Position numbers and translations under genes: made by a program. This document shows positions 30,554-40,248 of a stretch of DNA of 64,000 nt, in pieces. The DNA comes from Agrobacterium tumefaciens (GTDB lineage Bacteria > Pseudomonadota > Alphaproteobacteria > Rhizobiales > Rhizobiaceae). The DNA is taken from positions 2,621,001-2,685,000 of the forward strand of contig NZ_CP039888.1 of the NCBI RefSeq assembly GCF_005221325.1. The letters run 5' to 3'. A model generated the notes under the pieces. It worked only from the letters and a program-made list of their open reading frames with translations, searched no databases and had not been told where the DNA came from. Numbering within the stretch: position 1 is the stretch's first letter; every line of letters begins with the position of its first letter.

Positions 30554-33500
30554 CGCCGTCTCCCGGTTCCGCGGTCGACCATTCCGAAACCCGGGCGAGG
30601 TGGTCATATTCCCCGCCATAGGATTGCTGCTCTTCAGGCACCAGCCGTGAAGCGAAACCGTTTTCGCCTTCGCGAAGCGAACGCACGAATTTGGCGAGCT
30701 GGTCGATCGATTCTGTCGCTAGCTCAATAGCCGATTTAGGTGATCTTTTGCTGCTTCGGCTGGAATGTTCGTTATTCACCTGATCGGCAAAAAAACGCTC
30801 GCCCGGCCGCAGGCGCACATAGATGAGATTGTCAGGCGTAGGCGAACCCGTTTCGCGGAAGGCGCCGCGCATCAGTGCTGCCGCCTCCAGCGCCAGCTGC
30901 GGGTCGAGCAGCGCCCGCGCCTGATTGACTGATGGCGCAAGACCGGTCTTGTAGTCGATAATATCCGCCTGGCCGCCGGTCTTGATGTCGATACGGTCGG
31001 CGACGCCCGTCAGCCTGATGCCCGCCTCGGCGATTTCTTGGCCCGCCCGTGCTTCGAAAAAACTGCGGCGGATGGACGGGTGCCGTTCTTTCTCCCAATC
31101 GATAAAGGCGCGGGCCACGGCCGCAAAACGCGGACGCCAGATGACGTCCACATGCACAGGCAGGTTTTCCGCGTCGAAACAATCGTCGAGAATGCGTTGC
31201 ATCGCCTCAAGCGAGGCCGGTGTGCCGGGAATATGCCCCTCACGGGAATAGCGCTCAATAATCTCGTGATAAAGCGTGCCGCGATCGGCAGCGTTCGGGT
31301 CGCGGTTGAACGGGTCGAGCGGATCGAGCTTCAGGATGCGCCGCGCATAGATCGCATAGGGATCCCGCCGCAGCCGCCCCACTTCGCTGAAGGAGTAGCT
31401 CTTCGGCTGCAGATCAGCGGGCGGTTTGGGGGCAGGGCGCTTTGCCGTCTCCTGATCGATGCTCTCATCCATCAGACCTGCCCAATGGCGATAGGTCTCG
31501 CCGCGCTTCCTCAGTTGTTCGGCAAAATTCTCGCCACCCAGAGCCAGGAGCCTTTGCAGCCAGCGGGAGGCGACGGCGGGGGTGGAGCCCTGCCTCAGCG
31601 CCCGGGTGTAAAAGATCTGCCGGGTGCCGTTCGCCATCTCGAAGTCATGCGCGAGCTGGCCGATGCGCCGTTCCGGCGGCTCCAGCCCGATGGCGGTCTT
31701 CATGCTGCGGGACAGGAACGGATTGTTCGCCGTCTGGCCCGGCCAGAGCCCTTCATTGAGACCACCGATGACGACGGTGTCGACGCTTTGCAGCCGTGCC
31801 TCCAGCGCGCCGAAGATGAAAATGCGCGGATGGCGCATGGAACGCGGCTTGATCGATTCGCCTGCCACCAGCGCTGCAAAAATATCGATCCATTGCGGCC
31901 CGTCCGCATCGAGGATCTCGCCGCTCTCCAACAGTTCCGCAAAGAGGCTTGAGAGTTTGTCTCCCGCCTCGCCGGACCACAATGCGGCCAGATCATTGCT
32001 GTCGTCGGCACAGATGGCCTCGATCACTCGACCTGTCCGCCCCGCCCAATCGGAAAGCGGCAATTTATCGGTGAAGGCGCGGCCGGAACGGTCGCGACGG
32101 ATGAAGGCGGAGCCGAGCGGCTCCGTGGCAATGGCGATCCGCCGCGCCAGATCGCGGGCCGCATCTACGCTTCCCTCCGGCAGCGCCACCCGCCAGGCGG
32201 GCGGGTGCCGGTCATCACGCTGGGCCAGAAGCTGCGTCTCCAGAACCGCTTCGAGATTGCCTATTTCGGTTTCGACGCGGCCGCCGCGCAGCGCGATCAG
32301 CTCCAGCGCTTTCGAGGCCTTGGTAAAAGCATCGCCGGAAAGCCCGAAGCGGGCGAGGGGATGCTTCAGAAGCGAAATGATCGGCACCGGGTCTCCGGGT
32401 CTGAGAATGGCTTCCAGCGCCAGTTGCGTCAGCCCTGCCTGCGGCGTGGCGGAAAGCGGCGTGCCGGCGGAATCGTCCGCTTCGATGCCAAAACGTTGCA
32501 ACTCCGTCGCCACCCGCCGCGCCAGTCCGCGGTCGGGTGTTATCAGCGCCGCCTGGGACGGCCGCCCAGGACCCGGAGCCTCCAGCGCCAGCCGGAGCGC
32601 CACCGCGATGGCGGTCGCCTCTTCACGCTCATTGGCGGCCTCGATCAGCGTGGCCGCTGCGAAAGCCCCATCGAAAAAGCCGGAATCCCTGTCTTCGCGC
32701 CAGCGGTTCCAGTCGCTTGTGGACTTGGCAGGTGCGAGTGCGGCCGAAAATACGGCCGCGCGTTTTTCCAGATCACCATCAAGAGCGCCGATCTGAACCA
32801 CATCGTCCCGGAACATGCCGAGCTTCTGCAGCAGCATAAAAAGCCCATATTGCGAATGGGTGCGGCTCGAAGGATCGGTGGGATCTTCTGCAATCGCCTG
32901 CCAATGCTCTTCAGGCATGGCAAGATCGAGCCCCGGAAGTACGACAGTACCTTGCGGCAGGGCGGCAACGGCGGCGATGAGATCGGCGGCGGCCGGAATG
33001 GAGCCCGTGGAACCTGCCACGATGATCGGCCCCGTATCTGGCAAATTGGCTAGCCGGTCTGCCTCTGCCCGCAGGATGGCGTTGCGATGCCGGCCCGCGG
33101 AGGAACGGTTGAGCTCTGCAAGCCGCGCTGGCCAGAAGACGCTGGCAATCTTCAGGAAATCCGCGGTCAGCTGCCACCATTGGGCATGTTCACCGGTATC
33201 GAGATGCTGAAGCGCTTCCCAGTCTTTTTCTTCGGTATCCATCGCGTCGATCACTTCGCCAAGTGCACGCGCGAGCCAGATGGCGTCGGCGGGACTGGCG
33301 GGGGCGACAAGCGGCGAATCCGAATGGATCGCCCGGATGGCGTCGGGCAGGCTGTTGCGCCAGGCAAGGATGAGGCGCGCCAGTTCGATCAGCCGGCCGG
33401 TGCCGGAAATCGGTGGCGCCAGATCCATGATTTCAGGGTTTTCGATATCGAAGAAACCGCTATCGTCATCCGTTTCGCCGAGAGGCCGGATCAGCGGCAG

Positions 33501-33728
33501 AATGGCGGATCGGCCGCCCAGAAGATCGACGAATTCGGAGCGCAGCACGCGCGCGGAGCGCCGCGTCGGCACATAAATCGTCACGCTCGCAAGCGAAAGA
33601 GGATCGGCCGGATCATATCTATAGCCGGCTGTCAGCCGCCCGTCACACAGCGTTTCCGCGAGCGTTTTGAGGAACGGCGTTCCCGCAGCGATCGTCAGGA
33701 CGCGCTTTGCGTGGTGGGTGAGCGTCAT
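30543..33728 (-). CDS. addB: double-strand break repair protein AddB
   Basis: Encodes 1061 residues, the partner of AddA, of the alphaproteobacterial type. An inactivated helicase-like body precedes a C-terminal RecB-type nuclease domain with GVADRIDIKTGG and IIDYKTGLAPS. I see no canonical Walker A lysine motif near the N-terminus and no four-cysteine iron-sulfur pattern as in the Bacillus AddB, both consistent with this subfamily. Start ATG 33726-33728 overlaps the upstream nucleotidyltransferase stop by four bases. Confidence 0.93.
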   Translation of the reverse strand: MTLTHHAKRVLTIAAGTPFLKTLAETLCDGRLTAGYRYDPADPLSLASVTIYVPTRRSARVLRSEFVDLLGGRSAILPLIRPLGETDDDSGFFDIENPEIMDLAPPISGTGRLIELARLILAWRNSLPDAIRAIHSDSPLVAPASPADAIWLARALGEVIDAMDTEEKDWEALQHLDTGEHAQWWQLTADFLKIASVFWPARLAELNRSSAGRHRNAILRAEADRLANLPDTGPIIVAGSTGSIPAAADLIAAVAALPQGTVVLPGLDLAMPEEHWQAIAEDPTDPSSRTHSQYGLFMLLQKLGMFRDDVVQIGALDGDLEKRAAVFSAALAPAKSTSDWNRWREDRDSGFFDGAFAAATLIEAANEREEATAIAVALRLALEAPGPGRPSQAALITPDRGLARRVATELQRFGIEADDSAGTPLSATPQAGLTQLALEAILRPGDPVPIISLLKHPLARFGLSGDAFTKASKALELIALRGGRVETEIGNLEAVLETQLLAQRDDRHPPAWRVALPEGSVDAARDLARRIAIATEPLGSAFIRRDRSGRAFTDKLPLSDWAGRTGRVIEAICADDSNDLAALWSGEAGDKLSSLFAELLESGEILDADGPQWIDIFAALVAGESIKPRSMRHPRIFIFGALEARLQSVDTVVIGGLNEGLWPGQTANNPFLSRSMKTAIGLEPPERRIGQLAHDFEMANGTRQIFYTRALRQGSTPAVASRWLQRLLALGGENFAEQLRKRGETYRHWAGLMDESIDQETAKRPAPKPPADLQPKSYSFSEVGRLRRDPYAIYARRILKLDPLDPFNRDPNAADRGTLYHEIIERYSREGHIPGTPASLEAMQRILDDCFDAENLPVHVDVIWRPRFAAVARAFIDWEKERHPSIRRSFFEARAGQEIAEAGIRLTGVADRIDIKTGGQADIIDYKTGLAPSVNQARALLDPQLALEAAALMRGAFRETGSPTPDNLIYVRLRPGERFFADQVNNEHSSRSSKRSPKSAIELATESIDQLAKFVRSLREGENGFASRLVPEEQQSYGGEYDHLARVSEWSTAEPGDGDDD

Positions 33729-34462
33729 GCGAAACGTTTTTCCCTGAATTGCCGGATGATGCTTTCCGCATCGTCAATCGCGTCAGGTGTTCCCACGGTG
33801 ATCCAGTGGCCATCCAGCGACAGCCCGAAAAGCCGGTCTTTTTCAATGGCGCGGTCGAAATAGATATTGAGGTTGAATGCATCCGCCGGGGCATCGTCAA
33901 GCAGCCGCGAATCCATGGCGATGGCGCCAGCATAAACCACCGGGTTGGCGTCACCGTCGCGATAGCGCGTCAGCTTTCCGTCGTCGGCAAGGTTGAAATC
34001 CCTCTTGCCATTGTGGCCGGTAGTGCGATCCATATCGACGCAGAGCAGCGCCATATCCATGCGCGCCGGGTCAAAGAACTGTGCAAGCTTGCGAAGATTG
34101 CTGACGGCGTTCAATCGCTCGCCGATCCAGAACAGATCGGCGTTCATGACGAAGACCGGGCCGGGTTCCAGAAGCTTCAGGCCCTTTGCAAGCCCACCGC
34201 CAGAATTCATCAGCTGCGGGCGTTCATCCGAGATCAGAATCTCGGCATCGGTGCGATGTCCAAGGTGGGCTATCATCTGTTCGGCATGGTGATGCACATT
34301 GACGACGATCTTCTCGGCCCCAGCCTCGACAAGCGCGTCGAGCGCGTAATCGATCATCGGCTTACCGGCGATCTTTACCAGCGGCTTCGGGATCGTATCG
34401 GTGATCGGGCGCATCCGCGTGCCAAGCCCGGCGGCCAGCACCATCGCGTTTTTGATCGTCAT
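33725..34462 (-). CDS. murU: MurU-like N-acetylmuramate-1-phosphate uridylyltransferase
   Basis: Encodes 245 residues, a single nucleotidyltransferase (NTP_transferase) domain. AAGLGTRMRPITDTIPKPL near the start is the nucleotide-binding signature with the catalytic Arg and Lys. In Pseudomonas MurU makes UDP-MurNAc from MurNAc-1-phosphate in the fosfomycin-resistant recycling route, next to AmgK. The neighbour here is a gene with an AmgK-like kinase domain, which supports the assignment. ATG 34460-34462 is preferred over a TTG three codons upstream. Other sugar-1-phosphate substrates cannot be excluded. Confidence 0.82.
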   Translation of the reverse strand: MTIKNAMVLAAGLGTRMRPITDTIPKPLVKIAGKPMIDYALDALVEAGAEKIVVNVHHHAEQMIAHLGHRTDAEILISDERPQLMNSGGGLAKGLKLLEPGPVFVMNADLFWIGERLNAVSNLRKLAQFFDPARMDMALLCVDMDRTTGHNGKRDFNLADDGKLTRYRDGDANPVVYAGAIAMDSRLLDDAPADAFNLNIYFDRAIEKDRLFGLSLDGHWITVGTPDAIDDAESIIRQFREKRFA

Positions 34463-34477
34463 CGTGGTCAACCGTGT

Positions 34478-35989
34478 TTAGTCGTTAAATTCCATGCCCA
34501 TGCGGACACACCATTCTCTGAGTGGTGCGAGTTCGGGATGCGAAAGCGCGTCAGCGAGATAACGGAACGTCCTCGGCATATGTTTCATATAACCGGGTTT
34601 CTTGTCCCGTTCCAACAGCCTTACCCAGATGCCAGCAAGCTTGCAGTTGCGCTGCGCCGACATGATGGCGAAAGCCTTGAGGAATGTGGCCTCATCGAAG
34701 GCAGGCGTTGCTTTTCTGCTATCGAGATAATGCGAGAGCAGGCGTGTCTGCAAGTCGGGAGAGATGGTAACCCGCGCATCCTGCACGATGGAAGCGAGAT
34801 CATAGGCGGTCGGGCCTATCATCGCATCCTGAAAATCGATCAGGCCGACTTGGCCGATGCCGCTGTTCTGCGCCTGCCAGAGAATGTTCGGCGAATGGAA
34901 ATCGCGCAGCAATAGCCCCGTTTCGCAGCCGGCGAGCGCATCGATCAAGCCGTCCCAGATGGCGTAATAATCCTGTTTCTCGCCATCGGTAAGTGCTCCA
35001 CCGCGTTTATGGGGCAGATACCATTCCACCAGCAGCGAGACTTCGATCTTCATCGCCTGCCGGTCGAAGGGAGGAATGTCGTAAGTGCTGCCATCGCGCA
35101 TCGGCAGCAATGCCGGGCGGGGCGTCTGGTGAAGTGCGGCGAGACAGGTGACACTTTGAAGATAACGTTCTTCTATCGGGGTGTCGTCGGCAGCAAGTAC
35201 ACCCTCGCGTCCGAGGTCCTCCAACAGGAGAATGCCCTGATCAATATCTGCGGCCAAAATCTCCGGCGCACAGAAGTCGCTGTTTCGCAAAAAATCACCG
35301 ATCGCCACGAAGGAGCGCGCATCCTGGGCAAGATGGACGATTTCCGCGTAAGTCTTGCCATCCGCAACGATTGCTCCCCTCATGGGGCGCCGCCAGTCCA
35401 TCAAAATAAGGTCGGGGCCATGGGTGGAAATCGTCTCATAGGCGCGCGTTGAAGCATCGCCGCTCAGGAAACGGCGGGTTGCGTCGCCTCTGCCATTGTT
35501 CGCCAGGAATTCACGAATGGCGAAAACACGGTCGAGTCGTGCTTTCTGTTGTGCTGGAGCCTCTATCACGGCCACGCGACCTTCCCCCGAATGCGTCAGC
35601 CGCAGGGTGATCGTCTGCTCAGGCGGCAGAGCCTCGGCGGCGATATCCGGCCACTCGATCAGGCAGATACCGTCCTCCAGCATTTCGTCGATGCCGAGTT
35701 CATCCAGCTCGGAAACATCCGAAAGCCGGTAGAGATCGAGATGGGCGACCGGAATGCGGGTTGCGTAGGTCTGGATGATGGTGAAGGTGGGGCTCGGGAC
35801 CTCAAGATCTGGCTCATCCGCCATCGCCCGGATGAAAGCGCGGGCGAGTGTCGATTTGCCGGCGCCGAGATCGCCGATCAGCGCCAGGCAATCGCCGGGC
35901 TTCAGGGCCAGAGCAAGGTCTTCACCGAGCCTTATGGTGTCCTTTTCTCCCGCCAGCGGAATGGTGATGGGCAAGATGTCTTCGCTCAT
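34478..35989 (-). CDS. fusion: TsaE (t6A synthesis ATPase) plus AmgK-like sugar kinase
   Basis: Encodes 503 residues, two proteins in one. Residues 1-160 are TsaE, the ATPase of the threonylcarbamoyl-adenosine (t6A37) tRNA complex: P-loop GDLGAGKS at 39-46, PSPTFTIIQTY, HLDLYRL and ICLIEWPD. Residues about 165-503 are an aminoglycoside-phosphotransferase fold kinase, with GDASTRAYE as nucleotide loop, LRDFHSPNILW as catalytic loop and LIDFQDAMIGPTAYDL as metal loop, like the AmgK anomeric MurNAc/GlcNAc kinase. Normal TsaE is about 150 residues and AmgK about 340. It overlaps divL by four bases, and the MurU-like gene follows at 15 bp, so AmgK and MurU activities are adjacent. Confidence 0.9.
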   Translation of the reverse strand: MSEDILPITIPLAGEKDTIRLGEDLALALKPGDCLALIGDLGAGKSTLARAFIRAMADEPDLEVPSPTFTIIQTYATRIPVAHLDLYRLSDVSELDELGIDEMLEDGICLIEWPDIAAEALPPEQTITLRLTHSGEGRVAVIEAPAQQKARLDRVFAIREFLANNGRGDATRRFLSGDASTRAYETISTHGPDLILMDWRRPMRGAIVADGKTYAEIVHLAQDARSFVAIGDFLRNSDFCAPEILAADIDQGILLLEDLGREGVLAADDTPIEERYLQSVTCLAALHQTPRPALLPMRDGSTYDIPPFDRQAMKIEVSLLVEWYLPHKRGGALTDGEKQDYYAIWDGLIDALAGCETGLLLRDFHSPNILWQAQNSGIGQVGLIDFQDAMIGPTAYDLASIVQDARVTISPDLQTRLLSHYLDSRKATPAFDEATFLKAFAIMSAQRNCKLAGIWVRLLERDKKPGYMKHMPRTFRYLADALSHPELAPLREWCVRMGMEFND

Positions 35990-38631
35990 TCTGCGGCGAT
36001 GGAATGTGGCCGTGTGCCGGAGGGAATGCGGCAGGTGACGATGGTGCCGTTGCCGGGCCGGCTGTCGATGCTGACGGTGCCATGATGCAGACTGACGAAG
36101 CTTTCGACAATGGAAAGGCCAAGCCCCGCACCGGTCCGCCGCCCGCCATTGCCACGCGTCGCAAAGCGGTCGAACACGCTCTTCAGCATGTCTTCGGGAA
36201 TGCCCGGACCCTTGTCCGCAACGGAGAATACGAAGTCACCCTCGCTGCGCTGGCAGGAGAGCTGCACCGAGGAGCCTTCGGGTGCGAAGTTGATCGCATT
36301 GGTCAGGAGTTTGATGAGAATCTGCTTCAGCCGCTGGTGGTCAGCCACCAGACTGCCGAGATGGGCAGGCGCGACGATCTCGAGCGAAATGCCGCTTTCC
36401 TGCAGCCGGTCGGCGATCTGCACCGAAACGTCATCAAGCAACTCGTTCAGATCATTATCCGAATAATTGAGCTGCATGATGCCGGCATCGACGGTCGCGA
36501 GATCGAGAATATCGTTGACGATGGTCAGGAGAACCGAGGACGAGGTGGAAATATGGTCGAGATATTCCGCCTGCCGTTCCGTCAATTGGCCGATGCCGGG
36601 CGTCTTCAGCAGATCGGTAAAGCCGATGATATTGGTCAGCGGCGAGCGTAGCTCGTAGGAAACATGCTGCACGAAATCGTTCTTCAGCTCATCGGCCTTC
36701 AGAAGCGCGTCGTTCTTTTCCTTGAGCGCCCGCTCGGCGCGCACGCTGTCCGTCATGTTGACAAAGGTCAGCATGGTCTGCGCATCCGGTAGCGGAATGA
36801 TCGCATAATCAAGCACCAGACCGGAAAGCAGTTCCAGCGTGCCCTGCCGCGACGGCCGTTCGTCGTCGAAGCTGGTGATGAATTGGCTGAAGGCGCGCCA
36901 GCCGTCCGGCCCGTCATAGGATTGAGCACAGGCGGTTTCGATGGCGCGAATATGCGTGCCCGTTTCCGCCTGTTCGGCGGTCACACCCCAGAGCGCGCGG
37001 AATGCCGGGTTGGACAGGCGAATGCGCCCGTCTGCGCCGAACACGGCGACACCTTCGGCCAGATGGTCGATGGTTTCGCCCTGCACCTTTACCAAGGTGT
37101 TGTAGCGCATCTGCAGATCGACCTGCTCGGTCAGGTTCTCGAAAACCCAGGTCGCGCCACCCTGCGGATGGGCCGTGGCGATGACCCGCAGGGTCTGGCC
37201 ATTGGGCAGGTGCCAGAGATCGGTCTTGGTATCGAGTGAACGGTAGACGGAAAGCGCCGTCTCCTTCCAGTTCTTCCAGTTCAGCTGCTCGGGCAACTTG
37301 CCGGCGCTGCGCAGCCTGTCCAGAAGCTCGGAATTATCAGGACCGGATTCGAGGAAAACCAGATCGAAACCCCACAGGCTGGCAAAAGCCTGATTGTAGA
37401 ATTGCAACCGCTGCCGGCCGTCGAAAATGGCAACGGGTGTTGCCAGATGATCGAGCGTTTCGGCGTGGCTTTTCAGAACTCGCTTGAGTTCCTCGCTGAT
37501 CGTTTCAGCTTCGGTGGCATCGATGGCGATCCCGGCGGACCCGCCCGCCGTCTTGATATCGACCACGTCGAAGAAGCTGCGGTTACCGGAAACCACTGTC
37601 GAAATGCGATCATGATAGGGCGATTCCGGTGTTGCGGCCGCACGTATCTTCTGTCGCGTGACGGTGTTCAGAAGTTCGCGCTTCTCCTGAATGGCCTGCT
37701 CGGCATCGCGCGCATCCACCGCATGGGCATAGGCGTGGTTGACCCAGGTGAGTTCACCTTCGCCATTGCGTCGCCACACGGGCTGTTCGATGGAATCGAG
37801 AAGTTCCTGAAATGTCGATACGGAGGCAAGCAGACGCTCACGCTCCACCTGCAATTCGGCGAGTTCGGCACGCAGATTGTTGAGCGCGATGAAGCGCGCA
37901 AAGGCATTGCCGCCGGAAACGCGTCCTTGAACTTCAATGACTTCGCCGCGCTGCGTCTCGATGGTCAGATCGAAGCTCTGCGCGTGGCTGCGCAGTTTTT
38001 CGATGGATTTTTCAAGCTGGCTCGCGGATGCCGGTTTCAGCCAGCGGCCGAAGGCCAGAAAATCCTGATCCGCCGGTGGCACACCGGTCTCGGCCGGCAG
38101 CTGTCCCAAAAATTCAGGACGCTTGTCTGCACCGTCCCAGATGACGATGCGGCGGCTCTTGTCGGAAATCAGCGCCTCATATTTCGCGATCTTGTGGTGG
38201 GATTGCGCAAGCGCCTGACGGTATTCGCTGCTTTCTGCCTCGATATTGCCGCGCTGGCGCACCAGCCAGACGACGGAAAACAGCGTTGCCGAAAGCATGC
38301 CGACGAAAAGCGAATAGGTGATGGTTTCTCCAGACGAGAACAGCCGCGCGCTGGTCTTTGCCACAAGGCCGTCCTGGGCCATCGCAACGGTCGTCGAGCC
38401 GGTGAGAACCGTACCCGAAAGCAGGATGTGCACCCACGAAAAGCCGGTCCGGATCGCACGGATTGCCAGCCAGCAACGTGCTAAAGCATTTCCAGGAAAA
38501 GTGGACGCCGGTTTTCCCTCCGGAAATGCGCAGAAACGCGCCACCGCCTGCGCGCTCAATGCCACGCCCGCATGCGTGTTTTCAACGCGTTGAACTGTCT
38601 GCTCGCGCAGATCCGAATTGTGAACCGTCAT
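35986..38631 (-). CDS. divL: DivL-type sensor kinase with tyrosine at the phospho-acceptor position
   Basis: Encodes up to 881 residues: two membrane segments (about 64-85 and 105-124), a PAS-containing middle, a dimerisation helix and a C-terminal GHKL ATPase (DKGPGIPEDM, GAGLGLSIV). The H-box reads HVSYELRSPLTN; the position of the phospho-histidine is Tyr659, the hallmark of Caulobacter DivL, which controls the CckA-ChpT-CtrA pathway at the pole. The start is uncertain: residues 34-50 would be read through a rhizobial intergenic palindrome (38482-38530), and a later start cannot be excluded. It heads a leftward run into the tsaE-amgK fusion (4-bp overlap). Confidence 0.85.
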   Translation of the reverse strand: MTVHNSDLREQTVQRVENTHAGVALSAQAVARFCAFPEGKPASTFPGNALARCWLAIRAIRTGFSWVHILLSGTVLTGSTTVAMAQDGLVAKTSARLFSSGETITYSLFVGMLSATLFSVVWLVRQRGNIEAESSEYRQALAQSHHKIAKYEALISDKSRRIVIWDGADKRPEFLGQLPAETGVPPADQDFLAFGRWLKPASASQLEKSIEKLRSHAQSFDLTIETQRGEVIEVQGRVSGGNAFARFIALNNLRAELAELQVERERLLASVSTFQELLDSIEQPVWRRNGEGELTWVNHAYAHAVDARDAEQAIQEKRELLNTVTRQKIRAAATPESPYHDRISTVVSGNRSFFDVVDIKTAGGSAGIAIDATEAETISEELKRVLKSHAETLDHLATPVAIFDGRQRLQFYNQAFASLWGFDLVFLESGPDNSELLDRLRSAGKLPEQLNWKNWKETALSVYRSLDTKTDLWHLPNGQTLRVIATAHPQGGATWVFENLTEQVDLQMRYNTLVKVQGETIDHLAEGVAVFGADGRIRLSNPAFRALWGVTAEQAETGTHIRAIETACAQSYDGPDGWRAFSQFITSFDDERPSRQGTLELLSGLVLDYAIIPLPDAQTMLTFVNMTDSVRAERALKEKNDALLKADELKNDFVQHVSYELRSPLTNIIGFTDLLKTPGIGQLTERQAEYLDHISTSSSVLLTIVNDILDLATVDAGIMQLNYSDNDLNELLDDVSVQIADRLQESGISLEIVAPAHLGSLVADHQRLKQILIKLLTNAINFAPEGSSVQLSCQRSEGDFVFSVADKGPGIPEDMLKSVFDRFATRGNGGRRTGAGLGLSIVESFVSLHHGTVSIDSRPGNGTIVTCRIPSGTRPHSIAAE
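38482..38530. repeat. RIME-like palindromic repeat inside the 5' end of divL
   Basis: GCATTTCCAGGAAAA (38486-38500) pairs with the TTTTCC and GGAAATGC parts of 38512-38529, with a 3-base insertion. Loop GTGGACGCCGG resembles the loop of the copy at 57497 (GTGCGTAGCGG). This looks like the Rhizobium-specific intergenic mosaic elements (RIME); family named from memory. Confidence 0.7.
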
Positions 38632-38762
38632 CCCCGGTCTGTCTCCGTCCTATGTGCCGCATCTTCGACAAGACATCCCATTTCGTCCCCGCCGCCCTTT
38701 GGCGTGTCCGAATCAAGTCCGATGACAATACCGCCTTCATAAATCTGCGGAAAGGGAGCGCG

Positions 38763-38802
38763 CAAAAAAGATGCCGCGCGTTTTGTCAAGCGCACGGCAT
38801 CT
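38763..38802 (-). terminator. terminator of ahcY
   Basis: On the minus strand AGATGCCG (38802-38795) pairs with CGGCATCT (38776-38769), 18-base loop, followed by TTTTTTGCG. It is 38 bp after the ahcY stop. The rest of the 208-bp gap to divL shows no further clear feature. Confidence 0.8.
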
Positions 38803-38839
38803 ACATATTGTGTAATTTCAGTGGATATTAACTATGATA

Positions 38840-40240
38840 TTAATATCTGTAGTGTTCAGCCTTGAACGGACCCTGCTTCGGGATGCCGATATAATCTGAC
38901 TGAAGGTCGGTAAGTTCCGTGAGGCGCACGCCAAGCTTTTCAAGATGAAGGCGCGCGACCTTCTCATCGAGGTGCTTCGGCAGCACGTAAACTTCGTTCT
39001 TGTATTCGCCCTGCTTGGTGAAGAGTTCAATCTGGCCAAGCACCTGGTTGGTGAAGGATGCAGACATCACGAAGGACGGGTGACCCGTGGCATTGCCGAG
39101 GTTCAGCAGACGGCCTTCGGAAAGCAGGATGATGCGGTTGCCCTTCGGGAACTCGATCATATCGACCTGCGGCTTGATGTTCGTCCACTTGAGGTTGCGC
39201 AGCGAGGCGACCTGAATTTCATTGTCGAAATGGCCGATGTTACCGACAATGGCCATGTCCTTCATCTCGCGCATATGCTCGATGCGGATCACGTCCTTGT
39301 TGCCTGTCGTGGTTATGAAGATATCAGCCGAAGAAATGACGTCTTCCAGACGGACGACTTCGAAACCGTCCATGGCAGCCTGAAGTGCGCAGATCGGGTC
39401 GATTTCGGTAACCTTCACGCGGGCGCCAGCGCCCTGCAGCGAGGCGGCCGAACCCTTGCCGACATCGCCGTAACCGCAGACCACGGCAACCTTGCCAGCC
39501 ATCATCACGTCAGTTGCGCGGCGAATGCCGTCCACCAGCGATTCCTTGCAGCCGTACTTGTTGTCGAACTTGGACTTGGTGACGCTGTCATTGACGTTGA
39601 TCGCCGGGAAGGGCAGCAGGCCCTTCTTGCTGAGGTCGTAAAGACGATGAACGCCGGTCGTCGTTTCTTCCGTCACGCCCTTCAGCGCATCACGCTGCTT
39701 GGTGAACCAGCCGGGGGAAGCCTTGAGGCGCTTGTTGATCTGCGCGAAGAGGATTTCCTCTTCTTCCGAACCGGGGTTGGAAAGCACATCCTCACCGGCT
39801 TCGGCGCGCGCGCCGAGCAGGATATACATGGTGGCATCGCCGCCATCGTCGAGGATCATGTTGGAGAAACCGCCATCGGTCCACTGGAAGATCCTGTCGG
39901 TGTATTCCCAATATTCCGTCAGGCTTTCACCCTTGACGGCGAAGACCGGAATGCCGGCTGCTGCGATGGCCGCTGCCGCATGGTCCTGCGTCGAGAAGAT
40001 GTTGCAGGACGCCCAGCGAATATCCGCGCCCAGTTCCTTGAGCGTTTCGATGAGAACGCCGGTCTGGATCGTCATGTGAAGAGAACCGGTGATACGTGCG
40101 CCCTTCAGCGGCTTGCTTGCGCCGAACTCGCTGCGGCAGGACATGAGGCCCGGCATTTCGGTTTCGGCGATGTCCAGCTCCTTGCGGCCGAATGCGGCAA
40201 GGTTGATGTCGGCGACGATGTAGTCCTTCTCAAGGCTCAT
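38840..40240 (-). CDS. ahcY: adenosylhomocysteinase (SAH hydrolase)
   Basis: Encodes 466 residues, full length. AhcY splits S-adenosylhomocysteine, the product of SAM-dependent methylation, into adenosine and homocysteine with bound [15 protein letters not shown] and the NAD loop [11 protein letters not shown] are conserved, and the C-terminus KAEHYRY is the typical end. It is last in the leftward chvI-chvG-hprK-EIIA-ptsH-ahcY run but has a 128-bp gap upstream with an operator-like palindrome and a possible folded leader, so separate control is likely. Confidence 0.97.
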   Translation of the reverse strand: MSLEKDYIVADINLAAFGRKELDIAETEMPGLMSCRSEFGASKPLKGARITGSLHMTIQTGVLIETLKELGADIRWASCNIFSTQDHAAAAIAAAGIPVFAVKGESLTEYWEYTDRIFQWTDGGFSNMILDDGGDATMYILLGARAEAGEDVLSNPGSEEEEILFAQINKRLKASPGWFTKQRDALKGVTEETTTGVHRLYDLSKKGLLPFPAINVNDSVTKSKFDNKYGCKESLVDGIRRATDVMMAGKVAVVCGYGDVGKGSAASLQGAGARVKVTEIDPICALQAAMDGFEVVRLEDVISSADIFITTTGNKDVIRIEHMREMKDMAIVGNIGHFDNEIQVASLRNLKWTNIKPQVDMIEFPKGNRIILLSEGRLLNLGNATGHPSFVMSASFTNQVLGQIELFTKQGEYKNEVYVLPKHLDEKVARLHLEKLGVRLTELTDLQSDYIGIPKQGPFKAEHYRY

Positions 40241-40248
40241 AAGGTTCT

